This document shows positions 26,676 through 35,675 of a stretch of DNA of 64,000 bases, piece by piece (the stretch's first letter is position 1; every line of letters begins with the position of its first letter). The stretch comes from Streptomyces sp. NBC_00461 (GTDB taxonomy: Bacteria > Actinomycetota > Actinomycetes > Streptomycetales > Streptomycetaceae): NCBI RefSeq assembly GCF_036013935.1, contig NZ_CP107902.1:4373001-4437000 (forward strand). Reading direction: 5' to 3'. The notes under the pieces were generated by a model that searched no databases, was not told the DNA's origin, and saw nothing but the letters and a program-made list of their open reading frames with translations. The position numbers were made by a program, and so were the translations under genes.

Positions 26676-26704
26676 AGGCCCGGGTCCCTGTCGGACCCGG
26701 GCCT
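26676..26704. terminator. Bidirectional hairpin terminator
   Basis: AGGCCCGGGTCC (26676-26687) and its exact complement (26693-26704) flank a 5-base loop between the convergent amine oxidase and LAXTG-protein genes. Confidence 0.78.
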
Positions 26705-26731
26705 GCCTTCTCAATGTGCCTTTGCCGTACG

Positions 26732-28573
26732 TCAGTTGCGGGGCAGGCGGGCCTTCAGGCGCGGCGCGAAGCGGACCGCCGCCACACCCGCGGCCGCGAG
26801 CGCCGCGGCGACGGCCAGCAGCAGGCCGGTGCCGCCCGCACCGGTGGAGGCCAGGATGCCGCCGCCGGTCGGGGTGCCGGAGCTCTCGCCGGTCACGACC
26901 GTGCCGTCCGAGCCGGGCGACGCGGACGGCGAGGGCGAGGCGGAGGCGTCCGCCGCGACGACCTCGACCGTGAATGCGGCCGTGGCACCGGCGGACTTCG
27001 CGGTCACCGTGAAGGTGCCCTTGTCCTTCCCGGCGACCAGCGTCGGCGCCGTGGCCTTGCCCTCGGAGTCGGTCGTCACGTGGACGGTGCGGTCCTCGCC
27101 GTCGAAGCGCGGGGCGTCGTCGCCGTCGTCCTCGACCCTGAACTCCACGTCCTTGACCGCGGCGGGCGTGTCGTCCACGGTCACCAGGGCCTGCAGCGCG
27201 TCCTCGAAGGACTCGCCCTGCCCGGCCTGCTGACCGTCGCCCTCGACTGCCTTCAGCTCGTACGCGGCCTTCTTCACCTGCGCGGTGAAGACCGTCGACG
27301 CACCTTCGGTCGTCGCCCTGACGCGGAACGCGCCCTCCTTGGACGTCCCGGAGATGTACGGCGTCGCGGCGCGCCCCTTGGCGTCGGTCGCGACCACGAC
27401 CTGCTTCTGGTGGTTCGCCTTCTCGAACTCCACGCCGAGCCTGTCCGGGTCGTCGATCGTGAACGTCACGCTGACGCCCTCGATCGGGTTGCCGTCCTTG
27501 TCCCGGACCGCCACGGCCATCGGGACGAACTCGTAGCCGGGTGCCACGGTCTGGTCGGCGCCGGAGACCTGGGTCAGGTCGGCGACCGCGGGGGCGTCCC
27601 ACTGGATGACGACGCGGCCGTCGCCGCCCGGAGCGTTGACACCGCCCTCGGCCACTCCGGAGGTGACCGGGTCGCCGGCCGGGCTCCAGAACGGGTCGGT
27701 CTTCTCGGGCGCCTTGTGTCCGTCGCCGCCCACGAGGCGTGCGCCGCTCACCCGGTCGGGGTCGGCGTAGCTGCTGCCGCCTCCGCCGCTGCCGGAGACT
27801 CCGGTGCTGGTGCCGGCGGGCGTCTGCGCGCCCGCGCCACCGCCGCCGCCCGCGTAACCCGCACCGCCGCCACCGCCGCCGATGCTCGCCTTGACGCCGG
27901 CACCGCCCGCACCGCGCGCGGAGTGATCGGCGCCCGCCGCCGCGCCGGTGCCGGCGGCACCGCCCTTGGCACCCTTGGCGCCCTTGCCGCCGAGGCCGCC
28001 CTCGGAGGCGTCCTGCCCGTTCTCCGCACCACCGGCGCCCGCGTGGGCGGTGACCGTGTCCCCGCCCGCGCCGCCGCCACCGGCGGCGATGAGAATCGCC
28101 TCGCCGGAGCCGGTGCGGACACCGGTGCTGTTGCCGCCGGGCTCGGCGAAGCCGCCGCCGCCCGCGCCGCCGAACGCGTCACCGTACTCGTGTCCGCCGA
28201 CCGCCCCGCCGACCTTGAGGGTCAGAGTCTGGCCGGAGGTCACCTTCACCGTGCCGGCGGCGAACGCCCCGGCGCCGCCGCTGACCATGGAGTTGCCGCC
28301 GCCGCCCTGTCCCCACGCCCGTACGTCCAGCTTGGTCACGCCGGACGGGACGGTGAACTCCTGCTCGGTCTCGGTCGAGTCGAAGAGCCGGCAGCTCTCG
28401 AAGCCCGCCGTGGGCGTGCACGCCTCACCGTCGGCGAAGGCCGCGCTGCCGGCTGCCATCGCCGAGGGCATCCCCGCCAGACCGAAGCCGGCGGCGCCGA
28501 GGGTGGCGACGGCCATGATCGCCGCGCCCCTTCTCCAGCCGCTTCGGCGCAGCACGGCAGAACCCTGATTCAT
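26732..28573 (-). CDS. Sortase-anchored glycine-rich surface protein with Ig-like repeats
   Basis: The 613-residue protein has a signal peptide (to about 41, SAMA-AG), a long glycine-rich region (about 85-330) resembling an ALK-type glycine-rich domain, and three or so Ig-like/invasin-type domains (about 340-540, with DKDGNPIEGVSVTF and similar). The C-terminus has LASTG (574-578), a hydrophobic helix and an Arg/Lys tail. LAXTG is the recognition motif of the class E sortases of Streptomyces. It is probably attached to peptidoglycan. Confidence 0.85.
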   Translation of the reverse strand: MNQGSAVLRRSGWRRGAAIMAVATLGAAGFGLAGMPSAMAAGSAAFADGEACTPTAGFESCRLFDSTETEQEFTVPSGVTKLDVRAWGQGGGGNSMVSGGAGAFAAGTVKVTSGQTLTLKVGGAVGGHEYGDAFGGAGGGGFAEPGGNSTGVRTGSGEAILIAAGGGGAGGDTVTAHAGAGGAENGQDASEGGLGGKGAKGAKGGAAGTGAAAGADHSARGAGGAGVKASIGGGGGGAGYAGGGGGAGAQTPAGTSTGVSGSGGGGSSYADPDRVSGARLVGGDGHKAPEKTDPFWSPAGDPVTSGVAEGGVNAPGGDGRVVIQWDAPAVADLTQVSGADQTVAPGYEFVPMAVAVRDKDGNPIEGVSVTFTIDDPDRLGVEFEKANHQKQVVVATDAKGRAATPYISGTSKEGAFRVRATTEGASTVFTAQVKKAAYELKAVEGDGQQAGQGESFEDALQALVTVDDTPAAVKDVEFRVEDDGDDAPRFDGEDRTVHVTTDSEGKATAPTLVAGKDKGTFTVTAKSAGATAAFTVEVVAADASASPSPSASPGSDGTVVTGESSGTPTGGGILASTGAGGTGLLLAVAAALAAAGVAAVRFAPRLKARLPRN

Positions 28574-28692
28574 CGAGTGATCCCCCCACCTGGGTCAAGC
28601 TCCCCCCTGGAGCCTGTAAAAACAGTGACCAGAGTTACTGATCGTATGCACGTAAGTCCAGTGGGGCAGTTGATTTAAGTTCCTACCAGTTC

Positions 28693-28743
28693 CTGACGCG
28701 GCGTCAGTTCAGTAATCTGACAGTGCGTCAGGTATGGCGTCAG
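28693..28743. promoter_or_regulatory. Palindromic operators (sites 6 and 7) plus a half-site before the NDP-forming acyl-CoA synthetase
   Basis: CTGACGCGGCGTCAG (28693-28707) and CTGACAGTGCGTCAG (28717-28731) have centres 24 bp apart. A further GGCGTCAGG half-site follows at 28737. All lie within 90 bases of the synthetase start at 28776. Confidence 0.72.
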
Positions 28744-28775
28744 GTATTCGCTGTCACACAGGAGCGGGCGGACCG

Positions 28776-31001
28776 ATGCTTGGATCAACCCACGGCACCC
28801 TCACCACCGACTCCCGCCGGGCCCGGGTCATCGCCTGCGGCGAGCAACCCGGCCCCGCCGTCCACGGCAGGCCCGCGGAGGTCGACGACCTCGACGTCAG
28901 CGGCCGGCCGCTGTACTGCGACGTCCCCGATCTGGACCGGTTCTTCCATCCCGAGTCCGTCGCCGTGATCGGCGCCTCGGACACCGAGGGACGGCCCAAC
29001 ACCGGCATCACACGCCAACTCGTCACCTGGGCCGAGCGCGTGGGGGCACGTCTCCACCCCGTCCATCCCACCCGCCCGTCCGTCTTCGGCATCCCCTGCT
29101 CCCCCTCCGTCGCCGACCTGCCCGAGCAGGTCGACCTCGCCGTACTGCTGCTCGCCGATCCCCTTGCGGTGGTCGAGCAACTCGCCGAGGCCAAAGTGAA
29201 GTTCGCGGTCGTCTTCGCCTCCGGGTTCGCGGAGACGGGAGCGGAGGGCGCGGCCGCGCAGGAGCGCCTCGCCGCCGCCGTCGCCCGCTCCGGAATACGC
29301 CTCCTCGGACCCAACACCAACCTCAACGCCTTCGAGCGCTTCCGGGACGACCTCGACGGACCGGCCATCGCCCTCATCACCCAGTCCGGACACCAGGGCC
29401 GCCCCGTCTTCTCCCTCCAGGAGCTGGGCATCCGGCTCTCCCACTGGGCGCCCACCGGCAACGAGGCCGACCTGGAGACCGCCGACTTCATCTCCTACTT
29501 CGCCGAACGTCCCGAGGTCGGCGCCATCGCCTGCTACGTGGAGGGGCTGAAGGACGGCCGGTCCTTCCTGCTCGCCGCCGACCGGGCCGCCCGGCGCCGG
29601 GTCCCGGTCGTCGCCGTCAAGGTCGGCCGCACCGAGACCGGCGCCCGTACGGCCGCCTCGCACACCGGCAAGCTGACCGGCGCCGACACGGTGGTGGACG
29701 CGGCGATGCGGCAGTTCGGGGTGATCCGGGTGGACGGACTCGACGAACTCCAGGACACCGCCACCCTGTTGGCCCGCGCCCGGCCGCCGCGCGCCGAGGG
29801 CGTCGTCGTCTACTCCATCTCGGGCGGCACGGGTGCGCACTTCGCCGACCTGGCGACCGAGGCGGGACTCGGCCTGCCGGTGCTGTCGGCGTCCAAGCAG
29901 GCCGAACTGCACCAGTGGATACCCGAGTACCTGGGCGTGGCCAACCCCGTGGACAACGGCGGGCATCCGGTCGGCGACCACCGCGGCCGGAAGATCATCG
30001 ACGCGATCCTCGACGACCCCGCGGTGGGCGTGCTGATCTGCCCGATCACCGGGCCCTTCCCTCCCCTCAGCGACAGGCTCGTCCAGGACCTGGTGGACGC
30101 CGCGGAACGGACGGACAAGCTGGTCTGCGTCGTCTGGGGCTCCCCGGTCGGCACCGAACCGGCCTACCGCGAGGTCCTGCTCGGCTCCTCCCGGGTGGCC
30201 ACCTTCCGCACGGTCGCGAACTGCATCACCGCCGTCCGCGCCTACCTCGACCACCACCGCTTCGTCAGCGGCTACCGTTCCCCCTTCGACGAGGCCCCGC
30301 GCACCACCTCGCCCTCCTTCCGCAAGGCGCAGGCCCTGATGCAGCCGGGCCGGCAGCTGAGCGAACACGCGGCGAAGCAGCTGCTGCGGGCATACGGCAT
30401 CCGCGTCCCGCGCGAGCAGTTGGTGACCAGCGCGGCGGCGGCCGTACGCGCGGCGGGCCTGGTGGGCTACCCGGTGGTGATGAAGGCCTCCGGCGGCCAG
30501 ATCGCCCACAAGACGGAGCTGGGCCTGGTCAAGATCGAGCTCACCTCGGCGAGTCAGGTCCGGGATGCCTACCGGGAGTTGACCGACATCGCCCGTTACG
30601 AGGGGGTGGCCCTGGACGGTGTCCTGGTGTGCCAGATGGTCGAGCGGGGCGTCGAGATGGTCGTCGGCGTCACACACGACGAGCTGTTCGGGCCGACCGT
30701 GACCGTCGGGCTCGGCGGGGTGCTCGTGGAGGTGCTGCACGACGTGGCCGTACGCGTGCCGCCCTTCGGCGAGGAGCAGGCCCGGGACATGCTCGGCGAC
30801 CTGCGCGGGCGGGCCCTGCTCGACGGGGTCCGAGGGCGCCCTGCGGCCGACCTCGACGCGCTCGTCGAAGTCGTCCTGCGGGTGCAGCGCATGGCACTGG
30901 AACTCGGGGACGACCTCGCGGAGCTGGACATCAACCCGCTGATGGTGCTGCCCAGGGGGCAGGGCGCGGTGGCGCTGGACGCGCTGGCGGTGTGCCGGTG
31001 A
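28776..31001 (+). CDS. NDP-forming acyl-CoA synthetase (acetate-CoA ligase family)
   Basis: The 741-residue protein fuses a CoA-binding domain (VAVIGASDTEGRPN near 65), a succinyl-CoA-ligase-like domain and a C-terminal ATP-grasp domain (VVMKASGGQIAHKTELGLV). AASHTGKLTGAD holds the His expected to be phosphorylated during catalysis. Unlike the AMP-forming ligases in this window, it would make acyl-CoA through an acyl-phosphate, or run in reverse. ATG at 28776 has GGAG 11 bases upstream. It overlaps the next gene (GTGATG). Confidence 0.86.
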   Translation: MLGSTHGTLTTDSRRARVIACGEQPGPAVHGRPAEVDDLDVSGRPLYCDVPDLDRFFHPESVAVIGASDTEGRPNTGITRQLVTWAERVGARLHPVHPTRPSVFGIPCSPSVADLPEQVDLAVLLLADPLAVVEQLAEAKVKFAVVFASGFAETGAEGAAAQERLAAAVARSGIRLLGPNTNLNAFERFRDDLDGPAIALITQSGHQGRPVFSLQELGIRLSHWAPTGNEADLETADFISYFAERPEVGAIACYVEGLKDGRSFLLAADRAARRRVPVVAVKVGRTETGARTAASHTGKLTGADTVVDAAMRQFGVIRVDGLDELQDTATLLARARPPRAEGVVVYSISGGTGAHFADLATEAGLGLPVLSASKQAELHQWIPEYLGVANPVDNGGHPVGDHRGRKIIDAILDDPAVGVLICPITGPFPPLSDRLVQDLVDAAERTDKLVCVVWGSPVGTEPAYREVLLGSSRVATFRTVANCITAVRAYLDHHRFVSGYRSPFDEAPRTTSPSFRKAQALMQPGRQLSEHAAKQLLRAYGIRVPREQLVTSAAAAVRAAGLVGYPVVMKASGGQIAHKTELGLVKIELTSASQVRDAYRELTDIARYEGVALDGVLVCQMVERGVEMVVGVTHDELFGPTVTVGLGGVLVEVLHDVAVRVPPFGEEQARDMLGDLRGRALLDGVRGRPAADLDALVEVVLRVQRMALELGDDLAELDINPLMVLPRGQGAVALDALAVCR

Positions 31002-31816
31002 TGGAGCCGACCTGGGTGCTGCACGAACTCCGCGACCACGTCTCGCACATCACGCTCAACCGGCCCGACGTTCTCAACGCCGTCACACCCGAGCAGCGGG
31101 AACGGGTCATCGGGCTGCTGTCGGACGCCTCGGCCGACCCCGGCGTACGGGCCGTGGTGCTCACGGGGACGGGGCGTGGTTTCTGCGCGGGGGCCGATCT
31201 GCGCGGCGGCTCGGGGGGCGGCTCGGGGGGCACTTCGGAGCCCGGCGAGCGGGTCGCCGGCGATGTGGCCCGCATGCTCCGCCTCGGCGCCCAGCGTCTG
31301 ACCGCCGCCGTCCTGGACTGCGAGAAGCCGGTGATCGCCGCCGTGAACGGCACGGCGGCCGGCCTCGGCGCCCATCTCGCGCTCGCCTGCGACCTCGTAC
31401 TGGCCGCGGATTCGGCCAAGTTCATCGAGGTCTTCGTACGGCGGGGGCTGGTACCGGACGGCGGGGGCGCCTATCTCCTCCCCCGGCTGATCGGCCCGCA
31501 GCGCGCCAAGGAGCTGATGTTCTTCGGCGACGCGCTCTCGGCAACCGACGCCGAGCGCCTCGGCCTGGTCAACCGGGTCGTCCCGGACGAGGACCTGGCC
31601 AAGACGGCCCGCGAGTGGGCGAGCCGCCTCGCCACCGGCCCCACCCGCGCCGTGGCCCTCACCAAACAGCTCGTCAACGCCTCCCTGGACTCCGACCGCG
31701 CGACGGCCTTCACGGCCGAAGCCGCCGCGCAGGAGATCAACATGACGACGGCGGATGCCCAAGAAGGTCTGCGCGGCTTCGTGGAGCGCAGAAGCCCCGA
31801 GTACAAGGGCCGCTGA
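31001..31816 (+). CDS. PaaG-like enoyl-CoA isomerase/hydratase
   Basis: This 271-residue crotonase contains a GGSGGGSGG insertion near residue 70. The oxyanion-hole region AAGLGAHLALACDL carries His where classical hydratases have the first Glu. FIEVFVRRGLVPDGGG has Phe at the second Glu but keeps the Asp of PDGG. That pattern matches PaaG-type 1,2-epoxyphenylacetyl-CoA/enoyl-CoA isomerases. It is translationally coupled to the synthetase. Confidence 0.85.
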   Translation: MEPTWVLHELRDHVSHITLNRPDVLNAVTPEQRERVIGLLSDASADPGVRAVVLTGTGRGFCAGADLRGGSGGGSGGTSEPGERVAGDVARMLRLGAQRLTAAVLDCEKPVIAAVNGTAAGLGAHLALACDLVLAADSAKFIEVFVRRGLVPDGGGAYLLPRLIGPQRAKELMFFGDALSATDAERLGLVNRVVPDEDLAKTAREWASRLATGPTRAVALTKQLVNASLDSDRATAFTAEAAAQEINMTTADAQEGLRGFVERRSPEYKGR

Positions 31817-31825
31817 CCTTCCCAT

Positions 31826-31840
31826 CTGACGTACCGTCAG
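31826..31840. promoter_or_regulatory. Palindromic operator (site 8) before the flavin reductase
   Basis: CTGACGTACCGTCAG lies 16 bases upstream of the ATG at 31857, in the 40-base gap after the PaaG-like gene. It would give the reductase separate control. Confidence 0.68.
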
Positions 31841-31856
31841 CTTCAATGGAAGGGTG

Positions 31857-32465
31857 ATGGGACACGCAGGGGCGGCCGCAGCCGCCGTCCGTTACCTCAG
31901 GTCGGCCGGGGCTCCGGGCCCGGTGGAAGCGCTGCCGCGCCCGGAGTTGCGCTGCGTCGGCGAGGACGAGCGGGCCCCCGTCGACCAGCCCGAGTTCCGG
32001 CGCGTGCTCGGCGCCTTCGCGACGGGCGTCACCGTCGTCACCGCACCCGCCACCGCCGACGGGGCCGGTCCCGCCGGCTTCGCCTGCCAGTCCTTCTCGT
32101 CCCTCTCCCTCGACCCGCCCCTGATCGCGTTCATGGTCGGCCGTACGTCGACGACGTGGCCGCGCATCGCCCGCGCGGGCGCCTTCTGCGTCAACATCCT
32201 GGGCGCGCACCAGGGCGCCCTGTGCCGGGCCTTCGCGGTGAGCGGGGCGGACAAGTTCACGGGCGTGGCGTACGACGGGGCGCCGGTCTCCGGCTCCCCG
32301 CGCCTGACGGGCGCCGTCGCCTGGATCGACTGCACGATCCACGCGGTGCACATGGGCGGCGACCACCTGATCGTGGTGGGGCGCATCGAGGCCCTCGGTA
32401 CCGGAGCCGCCTCCGACGAACCTCTGATCTTTCATCGGGGCCGGTTCGGGCGGCTGGAGGGCTGA
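31857..32465 (+). CDS. Flavin reductase-like protein (two-component monooxygenase reductase)
   Basis: The 202-residue protein has a 50-residue N-terminal extension and then a flavin-reductase split barrel: VLGAFATGVTVVTAP, QSFSSLSLDPPLIAFMV, FCVNIL, and GGDHLIVVGRIEALG at the C-terminus. Such proteins supply reduced FMN/FAD to monooxygenases such as HsaAB. No oxygenase subunit is adjacent. Start ATG 31857 (GTG 31854 is too close to GGAAGGG). Part of its 3' end is duplicated at 35061-35231. Confidence 0.87.
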   Translation: MGHAGAAAAAVRYLRSAGAPGPVEALPRPELRCVGEDERAPVDQPEFRRVLGAFATGVTVVTAPATADGAGPAGFACQSFSSLSLDPPLIAFMVGRTSTTWPRIARAGAFCVNILGAHQGALCRAFAVSGADKFTGVAYDGAPVSGSPRLTGAVAWIDCTIHAVHMGGDHLIVVGRIEALGTGAASDEPLIFHRGRFGRLEG

Positions 32466-32713
32466 GGGCCTTCGGACACGGGCTCTGGGCCCAAGACTCT
32501 CAGGGGGCGCAGTTCGCCGTGCAGGAGGCAGCCTCGCTCGACGAGGTGCCCAAGGAACCGCAGATCGAAGGCGCCATCCTGTTCGGCATGAGGCGCCTAC
32601 CGCCTGAGTTCTCCGACCTGCGCCTGCCCGATCCGCCAAGATCCGACGATGAGGACGCGCCGTTGCCGCCCTGGCCCGGCCGGGGCCTTGACGAGTTGGG
32701 GGTGGCCGCGTGA
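32466..32713 (+). pseudogene. Remnant of an unrecognised gene 3' end (mobile-element debris)
   Basis: Directly after the flavin reductase, an open frame without a start reads EGAILFGMRRLPPEFSDLR and ends ELGVAA-stop at 32713, overlapping the next fragment's GTG at 32710. Codon bias looks coding, so this is probably the surviving 3' end of a gene whose 5' part was lost. Family unknown. Confidence 0.45.
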
Positions 32714-33119
32714 ACAGCACCGAACTCCTGGCCGCCCTCCAGGCCCAGCAGGACGAGGCCACCGCCCGGGCCGGCGAACCACGCGCCCGGGTCGAGCACC
32801 TCAGCGCCGCCCTCACCGAGATCGAAGCCCTCTCGGGGAGCTGGCCACCGCCCGGAAGGTCATCGCCGAACTCGCGCCAGCCGCAGCCGAACCCGACCCG
32901 ACCCGACTGGGCATGCCACCGCCTACCAGGCCATCGTGAACGCCTTCAACCAGCACCCCGACCAGACATTCCGCGTCCGCGAGCTGCACGAACTCCTCGG
33001 CATGCCAACCGACGACCCGGCCATGAACGTCACCCGAAGCCGCCTCGGACGCCTCACCCGCCAAGGCTTCCGCACCCAACCCGGACGAGGCCGCTACCAG
33101 AAACGGATTTCACGCCTTC
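32710..33119 (+). pseudogene. Frameshifted winged-helix-like accessory gene
   Basis: The frame starts at GTG 32710 (NSTELLAALQAQQDEATARAG, a coiled coil). It shifts near 32836 to LGELATARKVIAELAP and shifts again near 32915 to YQAIVNAFNQHPDQTF and VRELHELLGMPTDD. The last part reads like a small winged-helix ending GRGRYQKR. Intact relatives occur as a coiled-coil plus winged-helix protein in Streptomyces mobile regions (from memory). Two frameshifts make it non-functional. Confidence 0.6.
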
Positions 33120-33132
33120 TCATTCCGCGGTG

Positions 33133-34674
33133 TCACTCGGCGGTGTCACTCGGCGTCGCGACGGCCCGGCGGCGGAGCAGGAGGAGACCGCCGGCGAGGG
33201 CGGTGACGCCACCCGCGGCCGTCCACAGCGGGAGGTCGGAGGAACCGGTGGCGGCCAGGTTGCCGCCGCTCTTACCGGCCTGGGGGCTGGGGCCGGAGGG
33301 CGGCTTGGCGGCGGAGTCCCCGGACGAGCCGGATGAACCGGACTTGGCGGCAGGCGTCGGCGCCGACCCGGACGGCGTGGCTGCCGACTCGGCCGCGGTG
33401 GCTTTGTCCTGGGTGTACGCCAGTGTGCCGAAGCCGAGTTCGTCGAATCCGCCGCTGTTCGGACCGTAGTCGCCGCCGCCTCCCTCGGGACCGTGGTCGC
33501 CGCCGCCTCCCTTGGGACCGAGGTCGCCGCCGCCTCCCTTGCCCATGCTGCGGGCCACCATGGCGCCGGTGTTCGGCATGGCCATGCCGCGCCTGATGGC
33601 GTAGTGGTTGTAGACCCGATCCCAGACCGGGCGCCCCTGGCCACGGCCGCCTTCGGCGATGACGGTCTGCTCCGTTGGTATGCAGTGCGGGCCGTTTGTC
33701 CAGGTGTAGGTGGTGTACGGCACGTCGTAGCCGAGGTTGTACCGGGCGACGTACTCGCACGCCTTGCGGAACTTGGAGTCGTCCGCGGCGTAGAGGTCGA
33801 CGCCCTGGTTCCAGGCCATCTCGCAGATGGTGCCCATCAGGCCGATGCCCATCATGCTGTGGGCCTGGTCGCGCCCGCTCTCCTGCCACTGGGCCAGGCC
33901 CAGGTCGTCGTAGATGTAGGGGATCGCCTTGGCCAGCGAGCCGTTGCCTGCGCCGTGGTGGAAGTAGTCCACCGTCTCGTTGAACTTGGCCCGGTCGTCG
34001 CAGAGGATCCCGATGGCCATGAGCGAGGCCATGGAGCACAGGTCCCAGTTCGCCCAGTAGTGGCCCCAGCAATTGGTCTCGCGGTTCAGGAAGCGGTGGT
34101 TCATCGGATAGAAGTAGGTGACCATCATGTCCTGGAAACGGGCCATGTCGAAGCCGGGGTAGCCGCGCATGAGCTCGCCGACGTTGGCGAACTGGTACCC
34201 GTAGATGCCCGTCAGGAGCACGACTTCGGAGCCTCCGGCGACGCCCTTCAGCTTTCCCGACCAGGCGTTGCAGATGTCCCGCGCGGTGTCGGCGTGTGCG
34301 GTGTCGCCGGTGATCTTCCAGCGCAGCGCGTTCTGGTAGGCGGCGTGCACGTCGTTGTAGAGGATCCCGTAGTTCTGGACATCTCCCCCTCCCCGGGCCA
34401 CGGTCGCCTGCGGGTTGGGCCGCCATGTGCTCTGCGAGTGGCGGTTGGCGGTGAGCTTGGCGAAACCCGCCGTGTAGGGGGCTGCGCCCGCTTTCACCTT
34501 GGCGGCCATGCGCTCGAGATCGGCCCGCGTGTGGAGCATTCCTGGGTGCGCGAAGGGCTTGTCCGCCGCCGTCGCCGGGGAGGCGGCCACGCCCGAGCCG
34601 ATACCGATTCCGACCGCGCCGGTCGCCGCTCCCGCGGCCTTTAGCATGCTGCGCCGACTGATCCGATGGGTCAC
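33133..34674 (-). CDS. Surface-anchored alginate-lyase-family protein (Tat signal, LAATG sorting signal)
   Basis: The 513-residue protein has a twin-arginine signal HRISRRSMLKAAGAATG. An alginate-lyase-type alpha-toroid follows (about 40-370, with NCWGHYWANWDLCSMASLMAIG and DYFHHGAGNGSLAKAIPYIY). Then come three GGGGDxGP repeats, a Ser/Pro linker, LAATG (473-477), a hydrophobic helix and LRRR. It is probably exported folded and linked to the wall by a class E sortase. GTG 34674 has GAGGAA 7 bases upstream. Substrate unknown; the family covers polyuronate lyases. Confidence 0.85.
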   Translation of the reverse strand: MTHRISRRSMLKAAGAATGAVGIGIGSGVAASPATAADKPFAHPGMLHTRADLERMAAKVKAGAAPYTAGFAKLTANRHSQSTWRPNPQATVARGGGDVQNYGILYNDVHAAYQNALRWKITGDTAHADTARDICNAWSGKLKGVAGGSEVVLLTGIYGYQFANVGELMRGYPGFDMARFQDMMVTYFYPMNHRFLNRETNCWGHYWANWDLCSMASLMAIGILCDDRAKFNETVDYFHHGAGNGSLAKAIPYIYDDLGLAQWQESGRDQAHSMMGIGLMGTICEMAWNQGVDLYAADDSKFRKACEYVARYNLGYDVPYTTYTWTNGPHCIPTEQTVIAEGGRGQGRPVWDRVYNHYAIRRGMAMPNTGAMVARSMGKGGGGDLGPKGGGGDHGPEGGGGDYGPNSGGFDELGFGTLAYTQDKATAAESAATPSGSAPTPAAKSGSSGSSGDSAAKPPSGPSPQAGKSGGNLAATGSSDLPLWTAAGGVTALAGGLLLLRRRAVATPSDTAE

Positions 34675-35060
34675 TGCGTTGTTCCTCGGCTCTCGTGGGG
34701 GGACGGTGCCTACGTATGGAGACGTGATGCGGAGCGGGCGATAACAAAAAGTGGGCGCCACCGATGAAAGGCAGGTGGTCTTGGCGGTCCTCCGTCACGG
34801 GACTTAGCGTCACCCGGACGCATCTGGACAGGCAGGTCGACGACGGCGGACACTCCCAGCAACACCCCCGAGGGCCGGCGGCTCCAGGTGGAGACCCGGT
34901 ACGTCACCCTTCTTGGCCCCCGCCCTGTGATCGTTGAGTTTCTGCCGTCGGGCGTGGTCTCGCTGTCATCGTGGGAGGGTTCGGGCGATCAGTTCGCTCC
35001 CCACGATGCGGAGGTGGCCGCTGACGTCGGTCATGGGGTTGCTGGAGGAGCGGGAGTCAG

Positions 35061-35231
35061 CTCCCCGCGCCTGACGGGCGCCGTCGCCTGGATCGACTGC
35101 ACGATCCACGCCGTACACACCGGGGGCGACCACCTGACCGTGGTCGGCCGGGTGGACGCCCTGGGCACGGGCGAGTCTCCCGACGGCCCCTGGTCTTCCA
35201 CTGGGGGCGGTTCGCGCGGCTCGACGGATGA
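35061..35231 (+). pseudogene. Frameshifted duplicate of the flavin-reductase C-terminus
   Basis: Codons for SPRLTGAVAWIDCTIHAVH and GGDHLTVVGRVDALGTG match the reductase at 31857-32465, with 52 identical bases (32293-32344 versus 35060-35111). A single-base loss near 35190 breaks the frame; in the next frame it reads LVFHWGRFARLDG and a stop at 35229-35231. No N-terminal part remains. The rest of 34675-35060 holds no gene I can support. Confidence 0.8.
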
Positions 35232-35243
35232 CGCTCGAATCAC

Positions 35244-35516
35244 CTAGGCGGAGGGCTCGGAGGACGGCGGCACGGGGTCGGAGACGAACCATCCCCGCTG
35301 AGGTACGGCGTACACCCAGCCTTCATCGGCCAGCAGGCCAAGCGCCCGCCTCACGGTCGTCCGCGCGATCCCGTACCGCTGCACGAGCTGGGCTTCACTC
35401 GGCAGCATCCGTCCCGGCTGCCAGTCGCCGCGTTGAATCTGTGCACGAAGAATCTCGGCAAGTTGCCGGTATGGAGTCAGCGGCGCCCCGTGATCGATCT
35501 CAGCGTCAGGATTCAT
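35244..35516 (-). CDS. Small GntR-family winged-helix regulator
   Basis: The 90-residue protein is essentially only a GntR DNA-binding domain: PYRQLAEILRAQIQRGDW, MLPSEAQLVQRYGIARTTVRRALGLL, DEGWVYAV. Such effector-domain-free GntR proteins are common in Streptomyces. It is divergent from two small genes at 35676 and 35960 that it may regulate. No ribosome-binding site precedes ATG 35516; TTG 35534 is an alternative. Confidence 0.85.
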   Translation of the reverse strand: MNPDAEIDHGAPLTPYRQLAEILRAQIQRGDWQPGRMLPSEAQLVQRYGIARTTVRRALGLLADEGWVYAVPQRGWFVSDPVPPSSEPSA

Positions 35517-35675
35517 GAAGTCGACGCTAAGCAAGTGGACTGATGCACGCTCTTTGGGATACGTCTCGCGACGAATCGATACAAGGCGATACTATGCGGG
35601 AGTCATGAAAACGCCCCGGCGGGAAGGGTGAGAGCTTCCATGCCGGGGCTGTGCCGACTGCAAAGGAGTCGACCC

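Noticed and set aside
34675..35060. Possible gene upstream of the flavin-reductase fragment
   Set aside because: No frame has family similarity or a good start in this stretch.
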